The notes below the pieces were generated by a model. The model searched no databases. It was not told the origin of the DNA and saw only the letters and a list, made by a program, of their open reading frames with translations. Below, piece after piece: positions 25,161 to 35,145 of a stretch of DNA of 64,000 nt. Every line of letters starts with the position of its first letter. The stretch's first letter is position 1. The stretch comes from JAJYSO01 sp964586655. Its GTDB lineage: Bacteria > Bacteroidota > Bacteroidia > Flavobacteriales > Flavobacteriaceae. The DNA is taken from the NCBI GenBank assembly GCA_964586655.1, contig CAZPGY010000007.1, forward strand, positions 1-64,000. The letters are read 5' to 3'. The position numbers and the translations under genes are program-made.

Positions 25161-25448
25161 ATGGCTATGCCTTTTCTTGTTTTCGGTGTTGGAGGTTCTG
25201 AGATTGCATTCATCATCTTTGTAGTGGTGCTGGTTTTTGGGGCAGATAAAGTTCCTGAAATTGTTCGCGGGGTGGGAAAAGGAATCAGAATGGTCAAGGA
25301 TGCTACCAATGATATTAAAGAAGAAATTACCCATTCGGCCGATGAGCACTTCGATACGGGTTTTGCCGATGATATCAAAGAAGAGGTCAATAAAGTTAAA
25401 GATGACCTCGAGGAAGTGACCGGCTCTATCAAGCGCCAAGACTTTTGA
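25161..25448 (+). CDS. tatA: Twin-arginine translocase subunit TatA/E
   Basis: 95 residues with a short periplasmic N-terminus, a single TM helix (about 8-26, FGVGGSEIAFIIFVVVLVFG with the FG hinge), an amphipathic helix (KVPEIVRGVGKGIRMVKDA) and an acidic tail. These are the diagnostic features of TatA. TatB function cannot be excluded, since many Bacteroidota have only TatA and TatC. Own promoter; tatC is not in the window. Confidence 0.88.
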   Translation: MAMPFLVFGVGGSEIAFIIFVVVLVFGADKVPEIVRGVGKGIRMVKDATNDIKEEITHSADEHFDTGFADDIKEEVNKVKDDLEEVTGSIKRQDF

Positions 25449-25513
25449 AATCCTAAAAATTACTTTCTCCAAATTTTTATCCGCAAGCACTTACCTGAAG
25501 TCCTTACTTTCCT

Positions 25514-25521
25514 TATTTTTG
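25514..25521 (+). promoter_or_regulatory. Putative -7 promoter box of the purM-like gene
   Basis: TATTTTTG (TAnnTTTG), 19 bp before ATG 25541. No clear -33 TTG. Confidence 0.5.
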
Positions 25522-25540
25522 CAGTTGTGCGGTCACAAAA

Positions 25541-26734
25541 ATGAATACGGTCATGGATAAACATGAAAACAAGCGCTATGCGCAACGCGGGGTTTCCGCA
25601 AAAAAAGAGGAGGTACACAATGCCATAAAATCTATTGATAAAGGCTTGTTTCCTAAAGCATTTTGTAAAATCATTCCCGATTACCTTACCGGTGACCAGG
25701 AGTATTGTGTGGTGATGCATGCCGATGGTGCCGGCACCAAATCGGCTTTGGCCTATATGTATTGGAAAGAGACCGGCGATCTTTCGGTGTGGAAAGGGAT
25801 TGCCCAAGATGCATTGGTCATGAACCTCGATGACCTTTTGTGTGTCGGGGCAAATCAGCCCATCTTGCTGTCCTCTACCATTGGCCGCAACAAGAATTTG
25901 ATTCCCGGAGAAGTAATTGGGGAACTGATCAATGGAACCGAAGAACTCTTAGAAGAATTGCGAGCTTATGGAATTGAGATTTATTCCACCGGCGGAGAAA
26001 CAGCAGACGTGGGAGATTTGGTGCGTACCATTATTGTAGATTCCACGGTCACCACTCGAATGAAACGGGATGAAGTAATCGATAATGCCAATATACAAGC
26101 AGGAGACTTGATTGTGGGATTGGCATCTTATGGGCAGGCTACCTATGAAACCCAATATAACGGCGGAATGGGAAGTAATGGATTAACTTCGGCAAGGCAT
26201 GATGTGTTCTCCAAGGCTTTGGCTAAGAACTATCCTGAAAGCTATGACCCGGCTGTTCCGGAAGATTTGGTGTATTCCGGAACCAAATCATTGACTTCGA
26301 CCATAGAAAATTCTCCCTTAGATGCCGGAAAACTTGTGTTGTCTCCTACACGAACTTACGCACCGGTAATCAACAAAATACTGACCGAAATTCCACGAAA
26401 TAAAATTCACGGCATGGTGCATTGCAGTGGTGGGGCACAAACCAAAATCCTTCATTTTATCGATCAGTTTCACGTGGTAAAAGATAATATGTTTCCCATA
26501 CCTCCGTTATTTAAGAGCATTCAGGAAGAAAGCGGTACCGATTGGAAGGAAATGTATCAGGTCTTTAATATGGGGCACCGAATGGAACTCTATGTTCCTG
26601 AAGCTATTGCGCCTGAGTTGATAAAAATATCGGAATCTTTTAATATCGAAGCCCGCGTAATTGGAAGCGTGCAAGAAAGCCCCGATAAAAAACTTACCAT
26701 CAAGAGTGATTTTGGAAACTTTGAGTATCATTAA
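25541..26734 (+). CDS. purM: Phosphoribosylformylglycinamidine cyclo-ligase-like protein (AIR synthase)
   Basis: PurM/AIR-synthase superfamily, fifth step of purine synthesis (FGAM to AIR). The 397-residue length is the long form seen in Bacteroidota, about 50 residues longer than E. coli PurM. Seen: glycine-rich GADGTKS-like segment VMHADGAGTKSALAY, DDLLCVGA, YSTGGETADVGD and IHGMVHCSGGAQTKILHF. ATG 25541 and ATG 25553 are both possible starts. It is followed at 16 bp by the DUF3078 gene. Confidence 0.85.
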   Translation: MNTVMDKHENKRYAQRGVSAKKEEVHNAIKSIDKGLFPKAFCKIIPDYLTGDQEYCVVMHADGAGTKSALAYMYWKETGDLSVWKGIAQDALVMNLDDLLCVGANQPILLSSTIGRNKNLIPGEVIGELINGTEELLEELRAYGIEIYSTGGETADVGDLVRTIIVDSTVTTRMKRDEVIDNANIQAGDLIVGLASYGQATYETQYNGGMGSNGLTSARHDVFSKALAKNYPESYDPAVPEDLVYSGTKSLTSTIENSPLDAGKLVLSPTRTYAPVINKILTEIPRNKIHGMVHCSGGAQTKILHFIDQFHVVKDNMFPIPPLFKSIQEESGTDWKEMYQVFNMGHRMELYVPEAIAPELIKISESFNIEARVIGSVQESPDKKLTIKSDFGNFEYH

Positions 26735-26750
26735 ATCCTTGTGAGAAAAT

Positions 26751-27764
26751 ATGAAATTGAAGTGCTGTCTGATTTATATCGCGTGTCTCCTCTTTTGCAC
26801 CTCGATATATGCACAATCTAAGCAAGGAGACGACTTGAATTTACCGGTAAATACTCCTTTGCTCAGAACCACTTTTTTCATTGACAGCCTGGTGCAAACC
26901 TTGCCAAGTGTTTTTTGGGATGGACATAATCGCTTTGGAATTGATCTCAATGAGGTAACATACCAAAACTGGAGTGCCGGCGGGAGTAATTCGGTTTCTC
27001 TTTTGCTGAGTGCCAATATAGAACGCACCTTATTGGGACGAAATATCCGATGGAAAAATGAATTTATAGGGCATTACGGCATCAATGCTCAGGAAGGAAG
27101 GAAAATTAGAAAAACTGAAGATCAGCTGCATCTCAACTCCACCTTTGGCTATCGACCGGATTCGACCTCGGGCTGGTTTTACTCGGCAAAACTGAATATT
27201 AAAACACAGTTTGCCGCCGGATTTGCCTATCCCAATCGCGATCTCTCCGTTTCGGGATTTATGGCACCGGGCTATCTGTTTATCGGGGTGGGAGCCGAAT
27301 ATGGCCGAGACAGCAAAACCTTTACACTCTATATTTCCCCGGCTACCGAAAAAACAACTTTTGTTTTGAACCAACGCTTGGCCGATAAAGGAGCTTTTGG
27401 CGTTCCTAAGGCGGTATATGACGACAATGGGAATATGGTCAAAAGAGGAGAAATGATCAAATCAGAATTTGGTATTCTGATTACCAATGAATACCATACC
27501 GAAGTATTTGATAATATCCACTTTTCAAACCGAATCAGCCTTTATACAGATTATATCAATAATTTTGGTAATATCGATATCGATTGGCGGGTCAATTTGC
27601 AGTTTAGAATCAACAAATATGTGGCTGCTAAAATTGGTTCTCACCTTATTTATGACGACGATATCAAGACCATCAAAACCAATAGTGCTGGACAAGAAGT
27701 GAGAAGCGGCCCCAAAGTACAGTGGAAACAACAACTCGGAATCGGTTTGGTGGTCAATATCTGA
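26751..27764 (+). CDS. DUF3078 exported protein, probable outer-membrane barrel
   Basis: 337 residues. A signal peptide (about 1-21, ending IYAQS) precedes a domain with FGIDLNEVTYQNWSAGGSN-type sequence, the DUF3078 hallmark, then alternating strands with aromatic ends. It terminates in LGIGLVVNI, consistent with an outer-membrane strand. The order purM-DUF3078-prfA is familiar from Flavobacteriaceae. The function of the family is unknown. Starts 16 bp after purM and is probably co-transcribed with it. Confidence 0.85.
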   Translation: MKLKCCLIYIACLLFCTSIYAQSKQGDDLNLPVNTPLLRTTFFIDSLVQTLPSVFWDGHNRFGIDLNEVTYQNWSAGGSNSVSLLLSANIERTLLGRNIRWKNEFIGHYGINAQEGRKIRKTEDQLHLNSTFGYRPDSTSGWFYSAKLNIKTQFAAGFAYPNRDLSVSGFMAPGYLFIGVGAEYGRDSKTFTLYISPATEKTTFVLNQRLADKGAFGVPKAVYDDNGNMVKRGEMIKSEFGILITNEYHTEVFDNIHFSNRISLYTDYINNFGNIDIDWRVNLQFRINKYVAAKIGSHLIYDDDIKTIKTNSAGQEVRSGPKVQWKQQLGIGLVVNI

Positions 27765-27865
27765 TTTCTTTCTTCTGTTTAAATTTTCCCATTTTCACGA
27801 AGCTTCGACCGCAGAATCTCTATAGATCATGAAAATTATTGTAAATTCGCTCGTTGTATAAATCT

Positions 27866-27995
27866 TATACCGTGATGACAATTAATATAGACCCGCTTCA
27901 GCTTCTGGCTTTGCTGCTTTATTTAATTGTAAACATACGGCATGACAAATTAGAGGAATTAATTTTTAGTCTATAAAAATTTTCATTTTCGTATT
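27866..27995 (+). repeat. 130-bp terminal-inverted-repeat element, copy 1
   Basis: Terminal inverted repeats of 27 bp: the left arm begins TATACCGTGATGACAATT and ends TATAGAC; the right arm begins GTCTATA and ends TTTTCGTATT. In the consensus the two arms match at about 21 of 27 positions. An inner inverted repeat ATTTAATTGT/ACAAATTAGA lies within. It is nearly identical to 38213-38342, with an internally deleted copy at 35823-35885. It ends 4 bp before the prfA ATG. Non-coding; MITE-like. Confidence 0.75.
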
Positions 27996-27999
27996 ATTT

Positions 28000-29076
28000 A
28001 TGAAAGAAAAACTGGAATTGGTTAGACGGCGTTTTGAGGAGGTCAACGACTTGATCATTCAACCCGATATTATTTCGGATCAGAAGCGCTATGTCAAATT
28101 AACCAAGGAATATAAGGAGCTGAAAGAATTGATGGAGGAGCGCAAAAAATATCTTGAGCTCACCCAAAATTTAGAAGAAGCCCAACAAATTATTGCTGAA
28201 GGGGAAGATGAGGAGATGGTTGAAATGGCCAAAATGCAAGAGGAGGAGGCTGCCACCGCCTTGCCTGAGTTGGAAGAGAAAATCAAAATGATGCTCATTC
28301 CCAAAGACCCCGAAGACGAAAAAAATGCAGTGGTAGAAGTTCGTGCGGGAACCGGCGGGGATGAGGCCAGTATTTTTGCCGGTGATATTTATAGAATGCT
28401 GACCAAGTATTGTGAACATAAAGGTTGGAAAGTGTCTACGGTAGATTATAACGAAGGCACCAGCGGCGGATTTAAAGAAATACAGTTTGAAGTATCTGGC
28501 GAGGAGGTTTATGGAACCTTAAAGTATGAAGCCGGCGTACACCGTGTACAACGCGTTCCGCAAACAGAAACCCAAGGACGAGTGCATACCAGTGCGGCTA
28601 CCGTGATGGTTTTTCCCGAAGCGGAAGAATTTGATGTTAAGATTGATCCCAAAGACGTGCGTATCGATTATTTCTGTTCGTCAGGACCGGGCGGGCAGTC
28701 GGTTAATACCACTTATTCGGCGGTGCGGCTTACCCACGAGCCATCCGGAATTGTGGTGCAGTGTCAGGATGAAAAGTCACAACACAAAAACAAGGATAAG
28801 GCTTTTCGCGTATTGCGTTCCCGGGTCTATGATCTTGAGCTGGCCAAAAAACAGGAAGAAGAAGCCGCCAAACGCGGCTCCATGGTCAAAACCGGAGACC
28901 GAAGTGAAAAAATACGCACCTATAATTATCCGCAAGGCCGTGTGACCGATCACCGCATCAACAAAAGTGTATATGACTTACAAAGTGTGATGGACGGTGA
29001 TATCCAGGAGTTTATAGATGAACTCAAATTGGTTGAAAACACTAAAAAGCTGGAGGAAGCCTCCGATTCTCTCTAA
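28000..29076 (+). CDS. prfA: Peptide chain release factor 1
   Basis: Terminates translation at UAA and UAG. The 358-residue protein has the GGQ motif (231-233 in SGPGGQSVNTT), whose glutamine is the PrmC methylation site, and an RF1-type codon-recognition tripeptide P187-Q-T189 in RVPQTETQGR, distinguishing it from RF2 (SPF). The coiled-coil N-terminal domain spans 1-100. The start is immediately preceded by the 130-bp repeat, so its promoter lies within or upstream of that element or in the purM operon. Confidence 0.95.
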   Translation: MKEKLELVRRRFEEVNDLIIQPDIISDQKRYVKLTKEYKELKELMEERKKYLELTQNLEEAQQIIAEGEDEEMVEMAKMQEEEAATALPELEEKIKMMLIPKDPEDEKNAVVEVRAGTGGDEASIFAGDIYRMLTKYCEHKGWKVSTVDYNEGTSGGFKEIQFEVSGEEVYGTLKYEAGVHRVQRVPQTETQGRVHTSAATVMVFPEAEEFDVKIDPKDVRIDYFCSSGPGGQSVNTTYSAVRLTHEPSGIVVQCQDEKSQHKNKDKAFRVLRSRVYDLELAKKQEEEAAKRGSMVKTGDRSEKIRTYNYPQGRVTDHRINKSVYDLQSVMDGDIQEFIDELKLVENTKKLEEASDSL

Positions 29077-29105
29077 AAAAACAAGAATTATTTTTTGTTG
29101 ATGTA

Positions 29106-29867
29106 TTAGTGTACAGAGAAAGAAACCGTGCCCATGCTTTCGAGCTCTGCTTTGACCTGTTGTCCGGGTTTAAGATATACTGCTGCCGTGGCGGCTCCTG
29201 CCATGATTACCTGACCTTTTTTGACTGTTAATCCTGCTTCTGAAGCCAAGCGACTTAATTCCACAACCGACTGTAATGGATTGTTGAGTATGGCCGCGGT
29301 CTTGCCTTTTTCAACCGGCACCCCATCAATAATCAATTGGATATCCAAATTGGAAATGTCAGTTTTTAAGTCCTGCCACTCGCCAATCAAGTAACCGGTG
29401 GAGGAGCAGTTGTCGGCCACTACGTCACTGAGGGTGAATTTAAAGTTCTTATAACGCGAATCAATTACTTCAATGGCCACTGCCATTTTATCTATGTATT
29501 GCGGAAGATCTTCTAAAGCAAGCGGTTGATCAATATCTTGCGACACCCTAAAAGCAATTTCAGGCTCGGCACGCGGATGAATCCAACGTTTGAGGGATAC
29601 TTCTTGCGCAGGCTTAAGCGCCATAGCATCGGTTAAAATGCCCCAAATTAAATCGTGAACACCCATTTGTTCCATTTTGGCATAGCTGGTGAATCCCAGC
29701 TTATAACCGGTGATTTCTTCCCCGCGCTTGATGCGTTGGTCAATGGATAAACGTTGAATTTTATAGGCTTCTCTCAGTTCAATTCCCTGTTTCTGGGAGA
29801 GCTGTTCCACTGCTTGCGCCTTTTGGGCTGCATGATCCAGGTATTGCGCAATTTCTTGTGAGGTCAT
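29106..29867 (-). CDS. 2-keto-4-pentenoate hydratase / oxalocrotonate decarboxylase family
   Basis: 253 residues of the MhpD/DmpE/XylI family (fumarylacetoacetase-like fold), which act on 2-oxo acids late in aromatic meta-cleavage. Seen: GYKLGFTSYAKMEQMGV, HPRAEPEIAF with acidic metal ligands, and AVEVIDSRYKNFKFTLSDVVADN. No ring-cleavage dioxygenase, tautomerase or aldolase is nearby, so it is an orphan and the real substrate may differ. Convergent with prfA with only 29 bp between them. Confidence 0.8.
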   Translation of the reverse strand: MTSQEIAQYLDHAAQKAQAVEQLSQKQGIELREAYKIQRLSIDQRIKRGEEITGYKLGFTSYAKMEQMGVHDLIWGILTDAMALKPAQEVSLKRWIHPRAEPEIAFRVSQDIDQPLALEDLPQYIDKMAVAIEVIDSRYKNFKFTLSDVVADNCSSTGYLIGEWQDLKTDISNLDIQLIIDGVPVEKGKTAAILNNPLQSVVELSRLASEAGLTVKKGQVIMAGAATAAVYLKPGQQVKAELESMGTVSFSVH

Positions 29868-29975
29868 GATTGTTGTTTTTTTGAATGGAGAACAAAGTAA
29901 TTAAAAAAATAGAGTTTACCGTCAATTCTACACTAAATCTAAGGGAACTTGTATCGATGAGAAATGGAAGATGTT

Positions 29976-31247
29976 TTAATTGGTAAAATGAATGTGTAAG
30001 TGTTTCATCTTCTTTTCTTTTTCCATGATTTTTATCCCATATCTTTTTGCTAAGGCAGCCGGTATTTTTTGGGGAGATTTAGGAAGTTTAAAATTATATT
30101 TACCGCGGATAGTGTCACATAAAGTGATTTTATCAAGCTTCGAGGTTAAGAAACCCGCCAAATTAATACCATACTTTGAGATGAGCGATGCATTTTTTAA
30201 TTTGATTTGATTATCGCTAAAGGAAATAAGACTTTTTGCTCCGATTTTGCTGTGCACTAATTTTGTCGTGTCGGTAAGCGCTAACCAATAAAACGCTTGC
30301 ACTTCTTGGGAGGTTCTCATCGAGAATCCAAATCCCTTGGCCAAATACTTTAATATAGTGTCTTTTCTCGCTTTTGATTCTATAGACTCATACCCGCTAA
30401 ATTTTAAGTTGATTCTCGTTTCTAATTTAGCCGGTTTGTTGCTTACAATAAGCAATTCTCGGGTGTTGGATAATTGTGAAATAACAGATTTAAGCGGGTA
30501 ATTTTGATAAGACAATACCCCTTTTTCTTTGCTCCATATTTTAGAGCTTCCCCCATAATTTACCTCCTCAACTTGGAAAAACATCTTTTTATTTTTTTTG
30601 GTCAATAGCGTTGTTGAAGGCCCGATTAAGAGTAATGGGACAATGAGGACTAAGCTATTGTGTAGGCCGTGCAGGAAAATACTCAAAAAGAGATTGTACC
30701 TAATTCTGATATAACCCAATAAAAGTCCGATAATGAATCGCACAAATAGCAAAACAATCAGGATATAAGGTGCAGTGAGTGCTAAGTTATAGTTGACAAG
30801 GTGGGCTGCCCCGAAGAGCAACGCAGCAATGTAAAACAGGAATCCAAATCTTTTATTCCAGAAGCCTTCTAATCTTTTTGAAATTTCAGCTTTCTCTTTT
30901 TTGCTCACTAAAGAGGCACACCAGACGCCAAATTTTAATAACAGATTATTTTTAAACCGCAGGGGATATCTAAAGATGAGTTCCTCTAATAAGGGGGCCA
31001 CAATTACAGCCGCAAAAAACAACTCCCATAACGAGAAGTCTGCATCCTTCGACCTTTCATCAGCCAACCCAAGCACTCCTTGTTCTCGAAATATAACTAT
31101 TAAAAAGGCAATAAATCCCAAGAGACACAAATCGAGAATTAAAATTTGAAATAACTTTAATCCCCGCTGTTTAAACGTTTGATTTGGGTCCTTTTTGTCA
31201 TAGGGTTTTCTCAAGAACCGAAATAGAAATCGGTAAGCCTTTATCAT
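29976..31247 (-). CDS. CPBP-family intramembrane metalloprotease
   Basis: 423 residues. The N-terminal half is polytopic, with the CAAX-protease/bacteriocin-processing (CPBP, Abi) motifs: EELIFRY (EExxxR), FGAAHLVNY and LHGLHNSLVL, whose glutamates and histidines form the active site. The C-terminal 200 residues are soluble and unlike the protease core (KIWSKEKGVLSYQNYPLKSV and following); this extension is not recognised. Role unknown: candidates are membrane-protein processing or prenyl-protein proteolysis. Starts 78 bp from the end of menD. Confidence 0.82.
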   Translation of the reverse strand: MIKAYRFLFRFLRKPYDKKDPNQTFKQRGLKLFQILILDLCLLGFIAFLIVIFREQGVLGLADERSKDADFSLWELFFAAVIVAPLLEELIFRYPLRFKNNLLLKFGVWCASLVSKKEKAEISKRLEGFWNKRFGFLFYIAALLFGAAHLVNYNLALTAPYILIVLLFVRFIIGLLLGYIRIRYNLFLSIFLHGLHNSLVLIVPLLLIGPSTTLLTKKNKKMFFQVEEVNYGGSSKIWSKEKGVLSYQNYPLKSVISQLSNTRELLIVSNKPAKLETRINLKFSGYESIESKARKDTILKYLAKGFGFSMRTSQEVQAFYWLALTDTTKLVHSKIGAKSLISFSDNQIKLKNASLISKYGINLAGFLTSKLDKITLCDTIRGKYNFKLPKSPQKIPAALAKRYGIKIMEKEKKMKHLHIHFTN

Positions 31248-31325
31248 TTGTTTCAGTATTATGGGGTTTAAGGAGCATATTGCAAACCGATTGCTTGAAG
31301 AGTTTCCTTTTGAACCATGTTGGTA

Positions 31326-33065
31326 TTATTCTCGGATAAATTTAAAATAATTCAACAAAATTTCATCGTTAATTGCTGTGGGCGTAAATATTTCCAGGAT
31401 TTGGGCTTGTTTGTTTTGGGCAAAGAATGCCGGTAATTGATCCAACAGTTCCTTGTCATTCTCGGCTTTGCGATAAGCAAAACCATACATCTCGGCCAGG
31501 TGTTCGGCAGTTAAGTGATGGCGGGTTTCAAAATAGGTGTGGAAGTAGGTTTCTCCCTTTTTTCCGGGTAAAATTCGAAAGATACCGCCGCCGCCGTTAT
31601 TGAGTACAATGATTTTAAAATTTTTAGGGATATAATTGTTCCACAGTGCATTGCTGTCATAAAAGAAGGCCAAATCGCCACAAATCAAACAAGTGGGAAT
31701 AGCTGATTTTAAAGCGGCTCCGATTGCCGTGGAAACACTGCCGTCAATTCCGCTGGTGCCGCGGTTGCAGTACACTTCAAGCTCAGAAGAGAGTTTAAAT
31801 AAATTGGCATAACGAACCACACTGCTGTTAGACACTTGTAAGACCTGTTTTCCTTTTAGGTTTTTTAAAATATAAAAAAAAGCTTTGAGGTCGGAAAAAG
31901 GCAGTTCGTGCATATATTCTTGGTGACGCTTGTTGCGTTGGTCACGAAATTTGAGCCATTTTTCTCGATACTCGCTTGCCGTTTTATGGGTTAGGGGTTT
32001 AAAGGCTTTAAAGAAGGTATTAGGCTCAACATCAAAGTGCTTGTTGAGACAGAAATAAGTGTTTAAAGCCTTTTTGGCATCTACATGCCAATGGTGTTGG
32101 GGTTGATAATTTCGCAAGAAAGCCTTTACTTTTTTGGATACTACCATACCGCCAAAAGTCAGTAAGATATCGGGTTGCAGGTCTTTGAACAACGCCGTTT
32201 TGTTTTTAGAAATTTCGATGGGAGCAATTACATTATCAATGCGGGTCACAAAATCTTCTTGGTACAGGTTTGAGGTGGTTTCCGAAAAGACCAAAACCGA
32301 AGGATCTTTGGCCAACCAATTCAAAAACTCTTCCGCAACAGAATGGGGCTCATTTACGCCTACCAGGATCAGTTTTTTAGTACTCTGATTCCAAATATCG
32401 GCATAGGTTTGCAAGGATTTTGAACGGATACTTTTTTTCTCTCGAATGGGCTCAATTTGTAACGGGTTTACCTGCAGCTCAGAAACGGTGTTATAAAGCG
32501 GTTCGTAAAAAGGAACATTGATGTGAACGGGGCCGCTTTTTTCAATGGCTGTATTTAGGGCAAGATTGATTTCCCGTTCGTTATTTTTTTGGGCTTCCCA
32601 TTTTTTTTGAACCAATTTCTGATCCGAAGAATCCCGGTTCAATACAATTTCAGAATATAGATTGGCCGAATATAAAATATGGTTTTCATACACATTTTTT
32701 TGATTAATGGTTTGTCCGTCCCCAATATTGAGCCGCTCTACGGGGCGATCGGCAGAAATAACCACCAACGGGATATCGCTGTAAAAAGCTTCGGCAACCG
32801 CCGGATAATAATTTAATAAAGCCGATCCGGAGGTGCAGCACAAGGCCACCGGTTTTTGCATGCGTTGTGCCATACCCAACGCAAAAAAAGCAGCCGACCG
32901 CTCATCGACAATGCTGTATGCCGTAAAATCTTTGTGATTGGCAAAGGAAATAGTCAAAGGGGCATTGCGAGAACCCGGACTGATGACCACTTCGGTGATG
33001 CCCTTGCGCCTACAGAGTTCAATCAAATTTTGCGCCAAGGGAATTTCAGAATATAAGGTGTCCAT
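31326..33065 (-). CDS. menD: SEPHCHC synthase MenD (menaquinone biosynthesis)
   Basis: ThDP-dependent synthase that joins 2-oxoglutarate to isochorismate. 579 residues. Seen: catalytic glutamate in YSIVDERSAAFFALG, VISPGSRNAPLTI at the N-terminus, VISADRPVERLNIGDGQTI (split by residues in the family signature) and the NNGGGGIFRILPG loop of MenD; the ThDP/metal motif is GDLAFFYDSNALWN. Its ATG is 50 bp downstream of a TATTTTTG box (33122 to 33115). Other men genes are not in the window. Divergent from recN. Confidence 0.93.
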   Translation of the reverse strand: MDTLYSEIPLAQNLIELCRRKGITEVVISPGSRNAPLTISFANHKDFTAYSIVDERSAAFFALGMAQRMQKPVALCCTSGSALLNYYPAVAEAFYSDIPLVVISADRPVERLNIGDGQTINQKNVYENHILYSANLYSEIVLNRDSSDQKLVQKKWEAQKNNEREINLALNTAIEKSGPVHINVPFYEPLYNTVSELQVNPLQIEPIREKKSIRSKSLQTYADIWNQSTKKLILVGVNEPHSVAEEFLNWLAKDPSVLVFSETTSNLYQEDFVTRIDNVIAPIEISKNKTALFKDLQPDILLTFGGMVVSKKVKAFLRNYQPQHHWHVDAKKALNTYFCLNKHFDVEPNTFFKAFKPLTHKTASEYREKWLKFRDQRNKRHQEYMHELPFSDLKAFFYILKNLKGKQVLQVSNSSVVRYANLFKLSSELEVYCNRGTSGIDGSVSTAIGAALKSAIPTCLICGDLAFFYDSNALWNNYIPKNFKIIVLNNGGGGIFRILPGKKGETYFHTYFETRHHLTAEHLAEMYGFAYRKAENDKELLDQLPAFFAQNKQAQILEIFTPTAINDEILLNYFKFIRE

Positions 33066-33114
33066 ATCGAGCTGTTTTTGTGCTGATCCATAGCAATTGG
33101 GATTCAGCGATTCA

Positions 33115-33122
33115 CAAAAATA
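33115..33122 (-). promoter_or_regulatory. Putative -7 promoter box of menD
   Basis: Minus strand reads TATTTTTG (TAnnTTTG), 49 nt before the menD ATG at 33065. Confidence 0.45.
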
Positions 33123-33286
33123 AGGTTTTTAACAGGTTTTGCCACAGAAGCCGATTTAAATAAAATAGCGAGAGTTTTTAAACAAAGAGGCTGCAAAATG
33201 CTTCGAACAAATAAGAAAATGGGGGAATAGGATTCGTCGAATGTAATTTTTCTCCCGTATATTTACCCCATAAAAACAGTGCAACT

Positions 33287-34945
33287 TTGCTTAGCTCACT
33301 ATCCATAAAAAACTATGCTTTAATCGAGGACGTTCAGTTGTCTTTAAAAGACAATTTGACTATTCTTACCGGGGAAACCGGTGCGGGAAAATCGATTTTA
33401 CTCGGAGCTTTGTCATTATTGCTCGGAAAACGTGCCGATTTGGAAAGTGTGCGCAACCGGAATGAGAAGTGTGTGATTGAGGGTAATTTTTTTATTGATT
33501 CCTATTCCCTAAAACCCCTTTTTAAATCCGCAGATTTGGATTATCATCCCGAAACCATTATTCGTCGGGAAATATTGCCTTCCGGGCGCTCTCGAGCTTT
33601 TGTCAATGATACCCCGGTCAAATTGAAACCGCTGCAAGCCCTCGGTCAACATCTGGTCGATATCCACAGTCAGCATGAAACCCTTTTTATGGGCAATGCA
33701 GAATATCAATTTCAGGTGATTGATGCATTGGCCGGAAATGTAGATTTACTAAAAGAATATCAGACTGCATTTCAGGAGTATAAAATCCTGAAGCAGGAAA
33801 TGGAAGCCTTGAAACAGGAACAGCAAGAAGCGCAAAAAACCTATGATTATCATTTGTTTTTACGCAATGAACTACGAGAGGTTCAGTTGGAGGAAAATAT
33901 GCAAACGGATTTGGAAGAACGGTTTAAGCAACTTTCTCATGTCGAAGAACTCAAGGAAAACTTATCGATTTCCCTTCAGCAATTGGAACAAGAAGATATT
34001 GGAATTTTAGAAGGGATGCAAGAGGTGAAAAATCGTTTGTCAGCTTTGGAAGATTTTGGGGAGGCTTATAGCAGTTTGAGCAATCGCATGAAAAGTGTGT
34101 TGCTGGAATTGGAAGACATGGCCCAGGAAATGAATCGGCTATACGAAGATGCTGAGGGCGATCCCGAGGCTCTGACGCTGGTAAATGAAAAGCTTCAGGC
34201 GATTTATAGGCTACAGCAAAAACACGGGGTAAACACTGTGGCAGAATTGCTGACCCTTCAAGCAGAACTCGAAGAGAAGGTGGCTGTCTCTGAAGATTCG
34301 GATCAAGCCCTTGCGGCATTGCAACAACAAATCGATAAAGCCGAAGAAAAGACAAGAAATTTGGCTCATAAATTGACCCAAAAACGAAAAAAAATAGCGC
34401 CCAAATTTCGGGATTCGGTCGTAAAGATTCTGCAAAAACTGGGCATGCCTCACGGACGATTGAAAATAGAGCTGACTCCTGCTAAACAGTTTACTCCCTT
34501 CGGACTGGATAAAATGCAATGGCTCTTTTCGGCCAATAAAGGCAGTGATTTCCTTTCTTTAAAGAAAGGGGCCTCCGGCGGAGAGCTTTCCCGAATCAGT
34601 TTGGCGATTAAGAGTATTCTTGCGCAATACAGCAATCTGCCAACCATTATTTTTGATGAGATCGATACCGGAGTTTCGGGAGAGATTGCACAAAAAATGG
34701 GGAGTATTATGGCAGAGATGGGGCAGCAAATGCAGGTAATTTCCATAACGCACCTGCCTCAAATTGCTGCTAAAGGGAAACAACATTATAAAGTATTCAA
34801 GAAGACCCAAAATAAGACCACCCGCACTTTCATTAAAAGTTTAACTCCGCAAGAGCGCATCGCCGAATTGGCCGAGATGCTCGGGGGAAAAGAAAGACCG
34901 GATTCGGCTATGGCACATGCCAAAACGCTATTGGCCACAGCTTAG
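33287..34945 (+). CDS. recN: DNA repair protein RecN
   Basis: SMC-like ATPase of double-strand break repair. 552 residues: Walker A GETGAGKS (about 30-37), long central coiled coil (about 155-370), ABC-type signature KGASGGELSRISLAIKS, Walker B TIIFDEIDTGVSG and an ITHLPQIA H-loop. Start is TTG 33287, which gives the usual LSSLSIKNYALI opening; no ATG is close enough. Divergent from menD. Confidence 0.94.
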   Translation: MLSSLSIKNYALIEDVQLSLKDNLTILTGETGAGKSILLGALSLLLGKRADLESVRNRNEKCVIEGNFFIDSYSLKPLFKSADLDYHPETIIRREILPSGRSRAFVNDTPVKLKPLQALGQHLVDIHSQHETLFMGNAEYQFQVIDALAGNVDLLKEYQTAFQEYKILKQEMEALKQEQQEAQKTYDYHLFLRNELREVQLEENMQTDLEERFKQLSHVEELKENLSISLQQLEQEDIGILEGMQEVKNRLSALEDFGEAYSSLSNRMKSVLLELEDMAQEMNRLYEDAEGDPEALTLVNEKLQAIYRLQQKHGVNTVAELLTLQAELEEKVAVSEDSDQALAALQQQIDKAEEKTRNLAHKLTQKRKKIAPKFRDSVVKILQKLGMPHGRLKIELTPAKQFTPFGLDKMQWLFSANKGSDFLSLKKGASGGELSRISLAIKSILAQYSNLPTIIFDEIDTGVSGEIAQKMGSIMAEMGQQMQVISITHLPQIAAKGKQHYKVFKKTQNKTTRTFIKSLTPQERIAELAEMLGGKERPDSAMAHAKTLLATA

Positions 34946-35145
34946 GGGCGGTAAATCTACTTACTGCCAATAGGAGAAGCCCACTTGTACATGTTCAATA
35001 ATTATGAAGCAGTCGTTTGCTCTTGATCCTTTGAGAATAGGCTGCTCTGAGGCTTTGAGAAACTTATTGAAGGCGCTGATTGGTAAATACTAAATAAACT
35101 TTTTTAGCTGTGAGATAATCCTTAATTTTAGGATTTTCGTAAAAC